NCBI GenBank assembly: GCA_022702705.1
Contig: JAKZJZ010000056.1
Span: forward strand, 94,818 to 158,817
DNA from: Papilionanthe hookeriana x Papilionanthe teres
Lineage: Eukaryota > Streptophyta > Magnoliopsida > Asparagales > Orchidaceae
Length of the DNA stretch: 64,000 nt
Direction: 5' to 3'
Position numbers and translations under genes: made by a program. Under the pieces are notes generated by a model. The model saw nothing but the letters and a program-made list of their open reading frames with translations. It made no database searches and was not told the DNA's origin. Shown piece by piece: positions 10,000 through 21,235 of this stretch; positions within the stretch are counted from its first letter, which is position 1, and each line of letters opens with the position of its first letter.

Positions 10000-11339
10000 A
10001 CCTTACTTCCGTCGGAAGTAAACGACGGCTTAAGTAGTAAAGAGCATTTTCTTTACCCTCATCATCGACTCCGGCTAACCGGGCTCCGAAAGAGTCGTCT
10101 AAAGCCGCGGTGTAAAGTATCGCCGGTCTACCCGAGACCGGGGCCGCTAAGACAGTGGTGTCATTAAATATTGTTTAATGTCCTCGAAGGCCTTCTCGGC
10201 ATTTCTCTTCCCAAATAAATTTGGCGTCCTTTTTAACTAGTGCCGAGAAAGGCCGACACCTACCCGACAAGTTCGAGATAAAGCGTCGAAGATATGCCGC
10301 CTTCCCTTGAAAGGATCGTAATTGTTTTAAGGTTTTGGGAGGCGGCCTTTCTAAGATAGCTTTAATCTTTTCCGGGTAGATTTCAATTCCGCGATGTCGG
10401 ACAACGAATCCTAAGAATTTCCCGGAGGTGACGCCGAAGGCGCATTTTAAGGGATTCATCTTAAGGTTAAATTGTCTTAATCGTTCGAAAACAATTCTCA
10501 AATCATACAGTGGTTTTCCTTTACTTTGCTTTCGATGACCACATCGTCCACGTAGCATTCGACTTGATCGTGGATGAGATCATCAAAAATTCTTGTCATT
10601 GCTCTCTCGGTAGGTCGCTCCATGCGTTCTTCGATCCGAATGGCATCACCGTGTAGCAAAATACTCCGATCGGCGTTCCGAATGTCGTAAGCTTTTCATC
10701 TTCTCGGAGCCATTTTTATCCGGTTGTATCCTCGAAGATCCATCCATGAATGAAAATATTTCATGTGTCGAAGCAATGTCGATCATTAATTCCGGGATCG
10801 GCAGAGGGAATTCATCTTTCTGGACATGCCATCGTTTAAATCTCTCGAAATCCACACATATCCCGATCCGACCATTCTTCTTTCGATCGGTACCACATTG
10901 GCTAGCCATGTCGGGTATTGTTCTTCACGGACAAATTTAGCATCTATTAGCTTTTTAACTTCAGCCTATGACTTGTTGTTCAATTTCTAGACGCATTCTT
11001 CCGGGACCTCGTCCGACCGGGACGTGGTAGGATCCACTCCTAGCTTATGGACCGCAACCTCTCGGAGCTAATCCCGGCATCTCGTCATAATTCCAAGCAA
11101 AACAGTCTTTTAAATTCCATTAATAATTTGATTATTTCTTCGGAGTCTTCTTTGTCGAGTAGGAGCTAACAAAGGTAGGTCTAGGCTCTTCGCTAGTACC
11201 TAAGTTAACTTCCGTTAACTCATCTATTGTAGATTTGATTTCTTCTTCGAATTCTGGTGGAGCATCTCCATTTTGTACATCTTCGAGTTCGTCTGTAGTT
11301 TCCATGCAGTTTTCATTGGATTCGCAAGTGACAACCAAG
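10000..11339 (-). pseudogene. Reverse transcriptase (element B)
   Basis: Tat-type RT in blocks: an acidic N-terminal linker (EVNLGTSEEPRPTFVSS), then ICVDF, KDEFPLPIPELMIDIAS and FSFMDGSS (first catalytic Asp). The YVDD active-site codons are at 10,543-10,554, followed by LYDLRIVFERLRQFNLKMNP, CAFGVTSGKFLGFVV and KAILERPPPKTLKQL (thumb). Order and spacing are normal. Frames are broken at several points, for example between 10,558 and 10,646. Confidence 0.85.
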
Positions 11340-12018
11340 CAAAATCTAGTATCGTCAACTCGATCCTATCGTGCCGAATCCGAGTCCATACTTCGAATCG
11401 GGTGACGACCGGAGTTATTCCATAATTTTTCAAAATGTTGTGATCGGCCTTTTGTCCATTATCGAGGTAAGAAACCACGTTGAATTAAATTTCGAACACA
11501 AGGAGAGTACCACTCAAAAGGTAATTCCATTACTTCGATGAAGTGACATCTTCAAATTGTACATTATTTTCAGCTTTGGAGGTAGAAGCACCACAAGAGA
11601 ACTCGATCGGCCTCGCACCGTCGTTACGTACTTCTTTGACCACCATACCCTCGATCCCGTTAGAATGGATCGTGGTTAGGGTCATAGTATGTACGTAGTG
11701 GTTAATCTTTTCATACATTGATTTGTATTCTTCGTTCTTCTCATCTTCGAGAGAGATCTTCGAATTGCGGCTTCTTCCGACTTATTGTCGCCGCTTCTTG
11801 CTTCGATTTCTTTTTCTTCTTCGTAACTATCTTCCCAATCAACATTGATGGCCGGTTTCCTCCGTCCAACCGTCCTAACGTCTCTACCACGGCCTCGTCC
11901 CCCGCCTCGACCTCGGATGCGAGTCGTGGAGAAACCTTCACCATCTCGCCGAAGGGAGTGGTTAATGATCGTTGGACTAGAACTTCAGTGTTCTTCGTTG
12001 TCCCGAACTTTCTTTGCT
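11340..12018 (-). pseudogene. Protease-RT linker (element B)
   Basis: Coding-like linker between protease and RT, with recognisable blocks matching C 26,441-27,240: a lysine-rich run near 11,830, EYKSMYEKINHYVHTMTL-like sequence, and YLDNGQK..HNILKNYGITP. In Ogre elements an intron lies in this interval. Here the blocks continue without an obvious intron, so this family may lack it. No function is assigned. Confidence 0.55.
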
Positions 12019-12602
12019 TCATTTGTTACGGTATCTCCGGAGAAGATTGTTTTCTTGGCGGTGCATAATAAGCCGCGTCTTCATGGATTCCAATCTCATG
12101 TACGGAGAATGGTTGTAAGTCACCTTTGATGCACTCGTTCCCCTCCATCGTAGTATTCGATGCACCGATGTAGAGATGATGGTACCATCCTCGTTTTCAT
12201 GTATCCATGGTCGGCCCAAGCAGAGCGTTGAACAATGTTTCGAATCAATTATGTGAAATTTTGCGGTTGTCTTTGCTAAGTCACCGGTCTTCATTAGTAG
12301 CGTTATTGATCCGAGGGCTCTTTCTCCTTTCTCGGTCGAATCCTCTTAGTAACATTTTGTCGGCCTCGAGCTCACGAGCATCAATTTCCAAGTATGCTAG
12401 TGTTCGAAGACTCATTATATCGATCGACGCTCCCGGATCCACCAATACTCCGGAGAGTGTAAACTTCCCAATTGTAACCAAAATGTACAACGGTCGGTCA
12501 GTGATCCGTCGTCCCAAGTAAGTAGGTCATCGTCCTCGAAGGTAACACCTCGTCGTTCCTTTAACGAGCAAACCTCATCTAAGGAATCTCCGGCCATTCG
12601 AG
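12019..12602 (-). pseudogene. Aspartic protease (element B)
   Basis: Retroelement aspartic protease that would cut the Gag-Pol polyprotein. LYILVTIGKFTLSGVLVDPG contains the catalytic Asp in a D-P-G-A-S form of the usual D-S/T-G, followed by IDIMSLRTL, LLRGFDR, FHIIDSKH and LGRPWIHE, which are typical of Tat proteases. Two overlapping open stretches (12,281-12,517 and 12,019-12,294) are offset by a frameshift. Gag-side neighbours are in the same orientation. Confidence 0.8.
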
Positions 12603-13539
12603 CTAAGCAAATTCTCGGATCAAGTAAGGCCTCGATCGAGCTTCTCTCATCTCTTTCGATAAGATGAGAGCGTCGTAAATGCTCGCCTTGGCCGGTAGTT
12701 TCCTAAGATGGGCTAGCACGTTGTAGTCCACTTTATTTTCATGCGTCTCGGCTTTTTCTCGAATGGGTATTTCTCTCGCCGGGGTTGGTTCTTCTTGAAC
12801 AACCACCCGCTTTCCTTTGTCTTTTGGACCCATTCTCGGAGGTAGAACTCTTCCACTTCTTAAGTCGACTTCGTAATTTCTTCCGAATCCGGTGTCGAGC
12901 TTGTCGCTGTCTCCTCCCGAATCGGAATGACAGCTCTTCCGGATTATCCTCGAATCCGAAGGCTCTAACTCTATCGCGACCGGAGCTCCTCTAAACTCGC
13001 GATAGATTCGTTGCTTGTTGAACTCTCGTAGCCTCCTTTATGGATGCCCTCTTCGTTATTTTACTCGTCGAGATCGTGTATGATTCGAGAATTGTCGTCG
13101 ATGTCGAAATCGATATCCGGATTGTCGCTAGTTACGTAATCGTTAGAAACATACCAAAACGTAGCCAACGCCATCATCCTTATCATTATATGATCCCACC
13201 GAAGTGAGCAGTATAATCATACAAAATCAGAGGTTCGAGGGATTTCTCCTCCAAATCGAAACAACTATCCTAGATAAGCAGCTCCTAGTCTAGCCTTAGG
13301 AGTCTCGCTCCTCTCTTCTTCGTCGATTTTCTTCTTCTCTTCAATCGTCTCCCGTCGAGGTGGTTCTTCTATCGCAAGTGATAAGTACCGGCCAACTGTG
13401 TCTCGAACTCGAATCGAAGCTCGCACCGATGCGGCTTGGATGCCGTCTAAAATCTTTTCGAAGACCTCGTCCAGTGCGGTACCATCCATCATCAGCCGTG
13501 TAGGATCTATCGAATGATGGGATCAGCTGAGATAACATC
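12603..13539 (-). pseudogene. Gag-protease linker (element B)
   Basis: Contains VDYNVLAHLRKLPAKASIYD and LILSKEMREA (12,603-12,833), a block commonly found just before the protease in Tat elements. It also has an acidic/serine-rich segment (13,040-13,260) and a charged EEKKKIDEEERSE-like stretch (13,265-13,492). It corresponds to C 24,880-25,910 and part of D 37,320-37,800. It is likely part of the Gag-Pro polyprotein. Confidence 0.65.
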
Positions 13540-15300
13540 GACGGAACCTCCTTTATGGGGTTCCTTCATGTACTCCTTCGAGATCGTTATATTCCCTTTC
13601 CGAAGGTCGTCGTTGAGCCAACTTTCGAAGGTAATGCAATCTTCTATCTTGTGCCCAAGCATCCGGTGGTAGGGGCAAAAGTCGGGATCACCTTTCTTGT
13701 TGACTTCCTCCGGTCTTTTAGGCTCGGCACCGGAAATCCGGAGTCTTCATCGACTACGGAACATTTTCGGCACCGCTTCATTCTCGAACGGATATTCTCT
13801 CGCTCGAAGCTCCCTTAATGTACGTCGCCGACGAGGAGGTTGTTCATACCGCGGAGATGACTCGATAGCCGGGCCGGGGTTGCCGGTAATTCCGTTGTGA
13901 TTGCCGCGCCGTTCGGTGGTATTTGCATCGGCTGCTTGTCTTTGTCAACCGCCGCAACGATCCCGGATTTCTTTTCGAAAGTCTTCACGAGCTTTTGCTT
14001 GTCCGTCTTGTCGGCGAAACTTAATTGCTTCGCCTCTTCTTGTAAGCTTCCGGCCTCGCTTAACAACTTCTCGAAAGTCTTAATAAAGTGAATCCTTCGA
14101 GGAGAAGTGATATCGGCCGTGAATGCTTTTAAGTAAGATGCCGATCGCATGTTGTTCTTGCAATCGTGGTTCACACTTCATGCTTAAGTTTCTCCATCGA
14201 AGTATGTAATCCACCAAAGTTTCGTTCGGCCTTTGTTTCTCTACCACTAAATCACCTATAGTGATGTGGTGCCGAGCTCCGCGAATCGCTTAATGAAGAG
14301 GTTCTCTAACTCCGAGAACGTCTTCACCGAACCATTTGCACTCCGCATACCGACCGAAGGCGATTCCCGACAGACCGCCGACGAACCGTCGGAAGAGTAA
14401 TGCATCGCTCCCGCCGCATCGCAACAACCGGCACGAAAGTGTGCAACATGCCGTCGGGGTTCCCTGCTCCGTCGAAGGTCTCGAACAGAGGTGGTACGAA
14501 GCCTTCGGGTACCGGACGGCGTCGAACTCTTCCGGTAAGGTCTACCCGTCCGAATGGATGTCCCGCTCTTCGATCGTGCTAAGGCTTCTCGCACCCGCCG
14601 TTCCACCAAGTTCTTGATATCCTTTTCGTGGATCATACTTTCGTGTTGTATCCTTTTTCGCCGATCATCCCCGTTGACGGATGTAATCTCTTTTCCTCCG
14701 TCTACAATGTGAATGACCTCTCGGGGTGTCTCTCTTCGTGGTCGTACTTCGACTCCGGAGAGCGGCCGCAGCTATGCACCATCTCTTCCATCCTTTTCGC
14801 CATTCGAGCGATCGTGTCGTCTTTCTCCCGAAGCCGCCTCTCATCGCCCGGCTCCTCTCTTCGCGGCCGCAGGAGCACCTTGCGAAGCCGATGAAGCTCG
14901 TGTTTCGACCATGTTGATTTCTCGCATATTCGTCGTCCATGAACTCCGATGAATCAATCTCGTCTCCGAACTTTTCTTCTCTTTCTTTTGCCAATCGCTC
15001 TGATATCGGTTCTCAACTTTTCCATGGCATCTTCTAGCGGGGCTTTCCGTGTGTCCTCGCGGTTGTCATGCGATAGCCGCCGGGTCCCCTTTTCACGAGT
15101 CCCCTTTATCGCAAGAAGACTTTCTTCGCATTCAAGTCTCCCGGCGAGACTTTCTTTCTCGGGCCGTTGTCTCAATCTCAATCGCCCAAGATGGGATGCC
15201 ATACCATCCTTCTAGCAGCAGAAGGTCTAGGACCGCATGGTCCGTCTTGCCAAATGCCGGAAGGTGGTATCCTCCCTAATCTGTAATCCCGAGACGACGA
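13540..15300 (-). pseudogene. Gag capsid and nucleocapsid region (element B)
   Basis: Tat-type Gag. The N-terminal part (14,665-15,200) is highly charged, coiled-coil-like and contains ARMAKRMEEM. Then come EKDIKNLVERRVREALARSK, a capsid core ending in VKTFSELENLFIKRFAEL, and a broken copy of LRWRNLSMKCEPQLQEQHA (intact in D). A single C-x2-H-x4-H-x4-C knuckle (CPYHRMLGHKIEDC, about 13,636-13,677) ends the nucleocapsid part. Gag packages the element RNA into virus-like particles. The frame is broken at many places. Confidence 0.78.
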
Positions 15301-15353
15301 CAACTGACTAGCCTTCATTCTTTTACTCGGGTTTTCCGTCATGACGGCTGGTT

Positions 15354-16274
15354 CTACTCGGGCCCAAGATGGGATTCGACCGGCACCCGCCCTATCCTTC
15401 GTAGAATCTCCGATACGGGCAGCTTTTCCTTCTTTGCTAACTTTTCTACCAAAGCTCGCAACCGAGCAAACGGCGTAGTTCTAGTCCTTTTCTTGCGGCT
15501 ATCGTTGTAATATGCGGCCGAGGCAATGCGACAAAGAATCTTGCGAACATTTTCCTCGTCCTCTCGCGGCGGAGAGGGGATGGAACCCGCTTCCTCGCAA
15601 AAGTGGTATGTAGTCGGGCAATGTGTATATTCCGGTAGCGGTGTATATTCAGCAGCTCTCGGATTTCCTCCAGAAAGCAATTTCAGCAAGCTCTCCGGCT
15701 TCTCCGGCGATCCTTCTACTTCGTTTCTTCTTCGGGTCCTCGTCGCTGATGGAATCTTCGAACCGGACCCGATTTCGAAAACGTAGGTCTTACAGAAGAT
15801 CTCGTACCCTCCACGGTAATAGTGTTTACCATAATTCCGGATTTCTTTCCCCTTTAATTTGCGTAAGTCGGGTAGGTGCAGTAAACAACTAGACCAAATG
15901 GGGGTAGTAAGAACAGCTCCTCCCGCGGACAAGCAGATTCTCTCGCCGTGATCCTTCGTCAGGGAGGAAACTCTCGGGTCGACCTAAGGTCGAACTCAGC
16001 GCCGGCTTCTCGCCTCGTATACCTTGTTCGTCAAGGCAAAGAGGGAGACGTCGGTGATCTCGACATTCGTGTTTTCAAATTCTCGTCCAAATCGGATGAT
16101 CCCATTGTCTGGCAAATTTCATCCTTATAGACAGCTGAAGTCCAAATCCATTGGTGAAGGAGAAAATCACTTCGGGGCTTCCATTTCTGCAGGGTAGATT
16201 CTGGTTGTCAGTCCCAAGTTATGCTTCTTTTCTTTAGGACGAAAAGAAAGGAATTGAAAAGAGTCCGAACACAT
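15354..16274 (-). pseudogene. ORF1-like region upstream of gag (element B)
   Basis: Starts at the ATG at 16,272-16,274 (MCSDSF by homology with D). It contains a run of 192 open codons (15,354-15,932) with KGKEIRNYGKHYYRGG, an EYTPLPEYTHCP-like Pro/Tyr repeat, and a basic stretch TPFARLRALVEKLAKKEKLP. Ogre-like elements have an extra ORF1 before gag with unknown function, and the position fits. I find no known domain. The run ends at a TAG that sits in a CGAGTAG context and may derive from CAGTAG, so ORF1 and gag could be one reading frame. Confidence 0.5.
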
Positions 16275-16689
16275 TCTTGTTCATGTATTTATAAGAAGGA
16301 ATCATTTATTAAAAGAATCATTTATTAGAGGGTTCGTTTATTTAGAACGGAATGTTCAAAGATGTAGAGAAGGTAAGGAATCCGATTCAGAGTTGGAAAG
16401 GAAAAGAAAGTCTTATGCAAGACTTCTCGACTCGAAGGATCATTCCTAAACTAACACCTATCGGGGTCCACCCCACCTCGTAAATGAGGTAAAAGGATCT
16501 CGAACCTCTCTCGTTTAGGGGTGTCTAAACAAAGGCTCCTAAATCCAAGAGAATGTTGGCTATACTTGTTCACGGTAGAAATGAACATAGTATTCCAACG
16601 GAAAGAATGGTAGTTTGATCCATTAAGGACATGGATGCACTACCGATTTTTGAAAGCAGAATTATCCGATTATAATGGAGAGAGGAATT
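16275..16689 (-). other. Untranslated leader between PBS and ORF1 (element B)
   Basis: No gene seen. The leader is homologous to 40,566-40,981 in D, with conserved stretches around 16,360-16,560. It should carry the RNA packaging and translation-start signals of the element RNA, but none can be pinned from sequence. Confidence 0.5.
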
Positions 16690-16708
16690 GTCCCCAGCGG
16701 AGTCGCCA
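16690..16708 (-). promoter_or_regulatory. Primer-binding site, tRNA-Arg type (element B)
   Basis: The minus strand reads TGGCGACTCCGCTGGGGAC, lying 5 nt from the LTR end (spacer 16,709-16,713). A tRNA 3' end of GTCCCCAGCGGAGTCGCCA would pair fully. This PBS type is known from Ogre/Tat elements, reported as tRNA-Arg. It fixes both element orientation and the LTR border. Confidence 0.85.
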
Positions 16709-18824
16709 GAAATTGTCGGCATATTTTTTTAGGTCGTGTGTTTCATTTTGAAAAGGGGTTACCTAACAGAAATTGTGCGGCGAATTTTTAATTTAATTTA
16801 AATAAATAATTTTGAGAAGTAGTATTTGATTTTGAAAATAATTTTAAATTTGGAGGTTTTAAGATATGAAATCAAACCGATCTCACATCCCGAATAGTTT
16901 ATCTAAACGAGCACCGCACCACAAACCATGTATCTATCCCTAAGGATAGACACACTCGCTCGATGGTGGGGCTCGATTAAACAAACTAAAAGATTTGTGA
17001 CATCCGTTTGGTCTCGCGAACCGATTTTATAAGCCGACAAATTCCCCGCTAAATATGATAAGCATTAAATAGTGGTTTATATTACCTCGGGTTCTTTAAA
17101 ATTCCCTATAAGGGCAAGCCCCTATAGTTAATTACATCTCAAGTGACGGAATCACCTAAGAAAACTCTCGATAATAATCAATAATTCCCGCTCTCAAGAA
17201 TTTCAAAGTTTAAGTTCTCAAAGGATCGAAGTTTGGAATTTCAATAGGGAATGGATCAAATTTGGAACATTTTGTTTTGGGAATTCAAAGGAAGAAAAGT
17301 AGGAGAAATCACGTATTCGAAGTGAACATCGGTAATCTCCCGACTATCCTATTATTCGCTTCGGATTTAGGAAAGTCCCGATATTTATTTACATGTTTTG
17401 ATCTCGCCAATTTTAATTAATTAGGACTTATATTCGTATGACACAATCATACAAATAAACTTCGAAGATGCGAGGGTTTATGTCGTATCGGACGACTACC
17501 TCGGAATCCTAAAACCTATTAGGGCTTAATTTGCAGTGGCAAATGCCTAACAAAAGGTCGAGGATTTATGTTGCACTGTGCAAACTACCTCGAAATCCTA
17601 TGGCTTGGTTGTTTAATTCTAAGAAAGTTTTTGCCGAAGTAGACTCGTGTTTCGTCGATGACGATGGCCGTGCCGCCCACCATGCTCCGAGCTCCTTGTT
17701 GTCGCAGAGGTTTTAGTTTTAGAAGTCATAAATCGTGGGATGAGAAAAGTGTTTTGGTTTAGAGAAAATCTTAATTTCCAAGTGTTTTCAATATTTTAAT
17801 TAAAACAAATCTTAAAGTTGATTATAACGACACCGGCTAAGATCCCACGGCTCCATCCTTCCGCATCATTATTTTTATCGAATTCACTTAGTCCGTATGA
17901 ATTTGCTAAACTCAACCGAATGAGTTCCACACTTTCATTTAGACCGTGTGAAATCCCGTTAGTAACACGTAGGTTACATCATCCGAGGTATTCCCGATCA
18001 TCCAACATGACGTTTTAATTTAGTCGTAATCGTAGTTTTGTATTCTCGTTTGTGATTAAATTTCGAGTTGTTTTATATTTTGAAATGTCATGGAGGTGAA
18101 TTTTATCTTGCAATGAATTTTAACTTAGTTTTGGTTTCAGCTTTAGTGACTATCCTAAAGGTGTGGGTTTTCATGCAACAGCTTGTTTATCATGCAAGAA
18201 AAGTAAGTGCAATGCAGCTTAAATAAATCGTAATAATGTAAATTGCAAGAAAGTAAATTGCAATAAAATAAAAGCGTACCCTGAGGGTCTTCCCGTCATC
18301 CCAAGCCGCACTTAAAACACAATTAGAATATTTAAGCAAGTTCCTAGTAAAGCTAAGGTAAGGGTTATGGTTTTCTACCAAATTCCTAATCCTATAGCTA
18401 GTCATTTCCTATGACGTCTAGTGTTCTCGTGCTTTGATTTCGAGGACGATTTTCTTCATCAAAGAATAATTAAATTTAGTTGTTCTTATAAACATCCTAT
18501 CATATCGAGGAAGTGCTTAAGACAAATCTTAAACATCTTTTCAATATTTCTAGATTGTCTTAAGTCCAAATGAATTTAATTATATAAATGAATTAATCGT
18601 CCGGATTCAAATTTTGTTGTCTCGCTCGAATGAACTAGGACATTCGAATGTCCTATAAGTGAAGTAACATTTCATTTAATGTTCTGTTTAGGAGTTATAA
18701 TAACCAAAGCTTTTGAAGGTAAATTGGTATTCAAATGATTTAATTTAAGTTAATGGATTTAAATTTGGAATAATGTTCAAGTTATTTTTAGATTTATTTT
18801 GAATTCTTTATGTCTTTGGCGATG

Positions 18825-19215
18825 TTATATTTAATTCAACTTAATTTAATTTGATTTAATTTAATCTTTAATTTAATTTAATTCAATTTAATTCAATTTA
18901 GTTTGATTTGATGTTAAATTAAATTAATTTGATTTTGATTTAATTTTAATTTAATTTGATTTAATTTTAATTTAATTTAATTTTAATTTAATTTAATTTG
19001 ATTTAATTTTTAATTTGGTTTAACTTAATTTAATTTGGTTTTATTTATTTAATTTAATTTAATTTAATTCATTTAATTTAATTTAATTTGTTTATTTAAT
19101 TTAATTTAATTTAATTCAACTTTTAATTTTAATTTTAATTTAATTTAATTTAATTTAATCCAATTTAATTTACTTAATTTAATTTAATTTTTAATTTAAT
19201 TTTATTTTTTAATTT
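18825..19215. repeat. AATTT-rich simple-sequence block in LTR1
   Basis: A run of TTTAATTTAATTTGATTTAA-like repeats with irregular units, almost free of G and C. The equivalents in LTR2 (43,135-43,340) and LTR3 (52,490-52,900) differ in length. Slippage growth inside the LTR is the simplest reading. Confidence 0.9.
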
Positions 19216-20997
19216 TAATTGAAATTTTTAAAAGAGTTTAATAATTTAATTTTAGTTTAATGATTAAGTCTTTTAATGTTTTGAATTTGAGTTATCATTT
19301 TAATTAAGAATTGAATATTAATGAGATAATTAATTTAGGGATTTTTAAATTAAAGAATAAATCTCTTCCTAATAATATCCCTATTTTAATAATTCCAATT
19401 TTATTATTCTTCCAAATTTAATCAATTATTTAATTAAGGTTTAATCATTTTAAATTGCTTAATGGGTTTCTAGCCTTTAATTATTTAAATTTTAATCATC
19501 CAAATCAGATTAGGATCAAATATTTTACTTGTTAATTTTTTATTAAACCTAAAGTTTTAATTAAGGATTAAAAATTTTAATTACCACTTTACCCTTTAAG
19601 CTTAATAATTTCATAACTCACTAAATTGAACTCAAATGAACTCGAAATTTTTATGTGACTTCACTCATATGTCAAGTAAAGATATGAGAGGAGAAAATGT
19701 GATTTTTCTCGTATTTAATTTATTTATATAATTATTTTTGGTAGAAAATAGAGATTTCCAAGGAAAATTTAATAACATGACCAAGGGAAAGTTTCTGTCC
19801 TTAAGAAAATTAGGGGACATTCCTAATGACCAGAGGACCACTTATACCAATTTTGGTGATTTTTTGAATTATATTATTTTTATTATAATTATTTTAAGTT
19901 TTGGAGTGTTAATTAATTTAAAAATAAAATAAATGTTGAAAAATGAATTTTATATTTTTCAAAAATCTCTCTGATATCAAGAAAATCAGAGAAGCAAATT
20001 TTGCAATTTTCTGATTTTTCTATGATTTATTATAATTATTTTAGTGAAAAAGCTAGAAAACATATTTTTTTTAATTTTAAAATTGCCCTAGAGCTTTAAA
20101 ATTTAATATCTCACTAAATAGACCTAAGAAAAATATGGGGTTCGTTCCTAAGTGATTAAAATTCAAAATATGACATTTTGGTGAATTTTATTATTTTTGT
20201 GATTTTTATTATTTTTTAATTATTAAAATATTAAAATAATATTAAAAAATCAACTTTTTTAGAAAATTGAAATTTTAATTTTCTTAAATTCCTCTGATAT
20301 CAGAGAGGCTCCAAAACCAATTTGGTGAATTTTTAAAATGTATTTTGAAAGTTATGAATTTTTAAAATTTAAAATGACTAAATGGCTTAATCAACCCAAT
20401 TAGTAAGGCTAACCAAGTCCAATTGACCTCAAATTTTTATGGTGGATTCCTCTGATCCTAAAGGTCAGTGGAGAATTGTTTTCAAGTCAATTGATGTATG
20501 GTTAGCTCTAATTAATTAGAGATCCATTTTGGGTGTTTAAGCCAATTAGTGGTTGTTTTAAATGAACTAACTCAAAACCTATTTTTCCTAGGGTCCTCTC
20601 GGTTATAAGGAACATCACCAAATTTTCCTAGAATTTATTTCACAACATGCTATTTATTGGAATTAAAATACTCAAAACAGTAACATGAATTTGAAAATCA
20701 ATAACTTTTCATAGGATGGCTCGACATTGGAAAATTCAGTGAATGTTCCCAAATTCGCAGGCTTCAAAAGCCCTATGATCTCATGTCATGGTGAATTGTA
20801 TAAACGCATGGAGAATTAAAAATATGCAGAGAGTAAATAAATTATTAAAAATAAAATACTTGATGAAATTAAATGATTTCTTTTCCACATTATTCTCCTC
20901 TCGTTCACCGAGCAAGAGGGTATTTTTATTTTATTTTTCTCGATTTTTCTACACAATGTTATGAATTTTTGAAGTTTAGGGAATTAAATAAATCGAA

Positions 20998-21235
20998 AAA
21001 CCCTAATTTTCTATTTATCCACGCGGCACCGCGTCAACCTCGGCAGCTCCGAAACGCCGCGTGGCGCGCTCCCATTCGACACCGCCATCCGACTCCGCCG
21101 CTCCCGGGCCCGCCGTATCGTTCCGTCTTCTCGATCCGACGCGATCCCGGCAGTCCGTCCGCGCGTGTATCGGATGGACCGCATCCGTTCATCGTCCCCA
21201 AGTGTCCTCACCCGAGAGCCGTCCATACTAAATCC
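20998..21235 (-). promoter_or_regulatory. GC-rich island with TATA-like site: candidate LTR1 core promoter
   Basis: Within an otherwise AT-rich LTR lies a ~215-bp CpG-rich island (21,018-21,235). On the element strand it is followed at once by GGATAAATAG (21,011-21,020), a TATA-like box, and then by a telobox-like TTAGGGTTT. The same layout occurs in LTR2 (45,115-45,345) and LTR3 (54,685-54,920) with GGATAAGTAGG. Position and orientation suit the U3/R promoter. No start site can be proven. Confidence 0.4.

Noticed and set aside
19738..19932. 64-codon open frame, antisense in the LTR, kept in LTR2 (43,844) and LTR3 (53,426), with a hydrophobic end
   Set aside because: It has no ATG at its start (TTG or GTG), is AT-rich, many differences between copies change residues, and the hydrophobic tail is just ATT/TTA codons. 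Open by composition.
20997..21006. Telomere-like AAACCCTAA
   Set aside because: Single telobox-size motif within LTRs, not a telomeric run; kept only as part of the promoter candidate.
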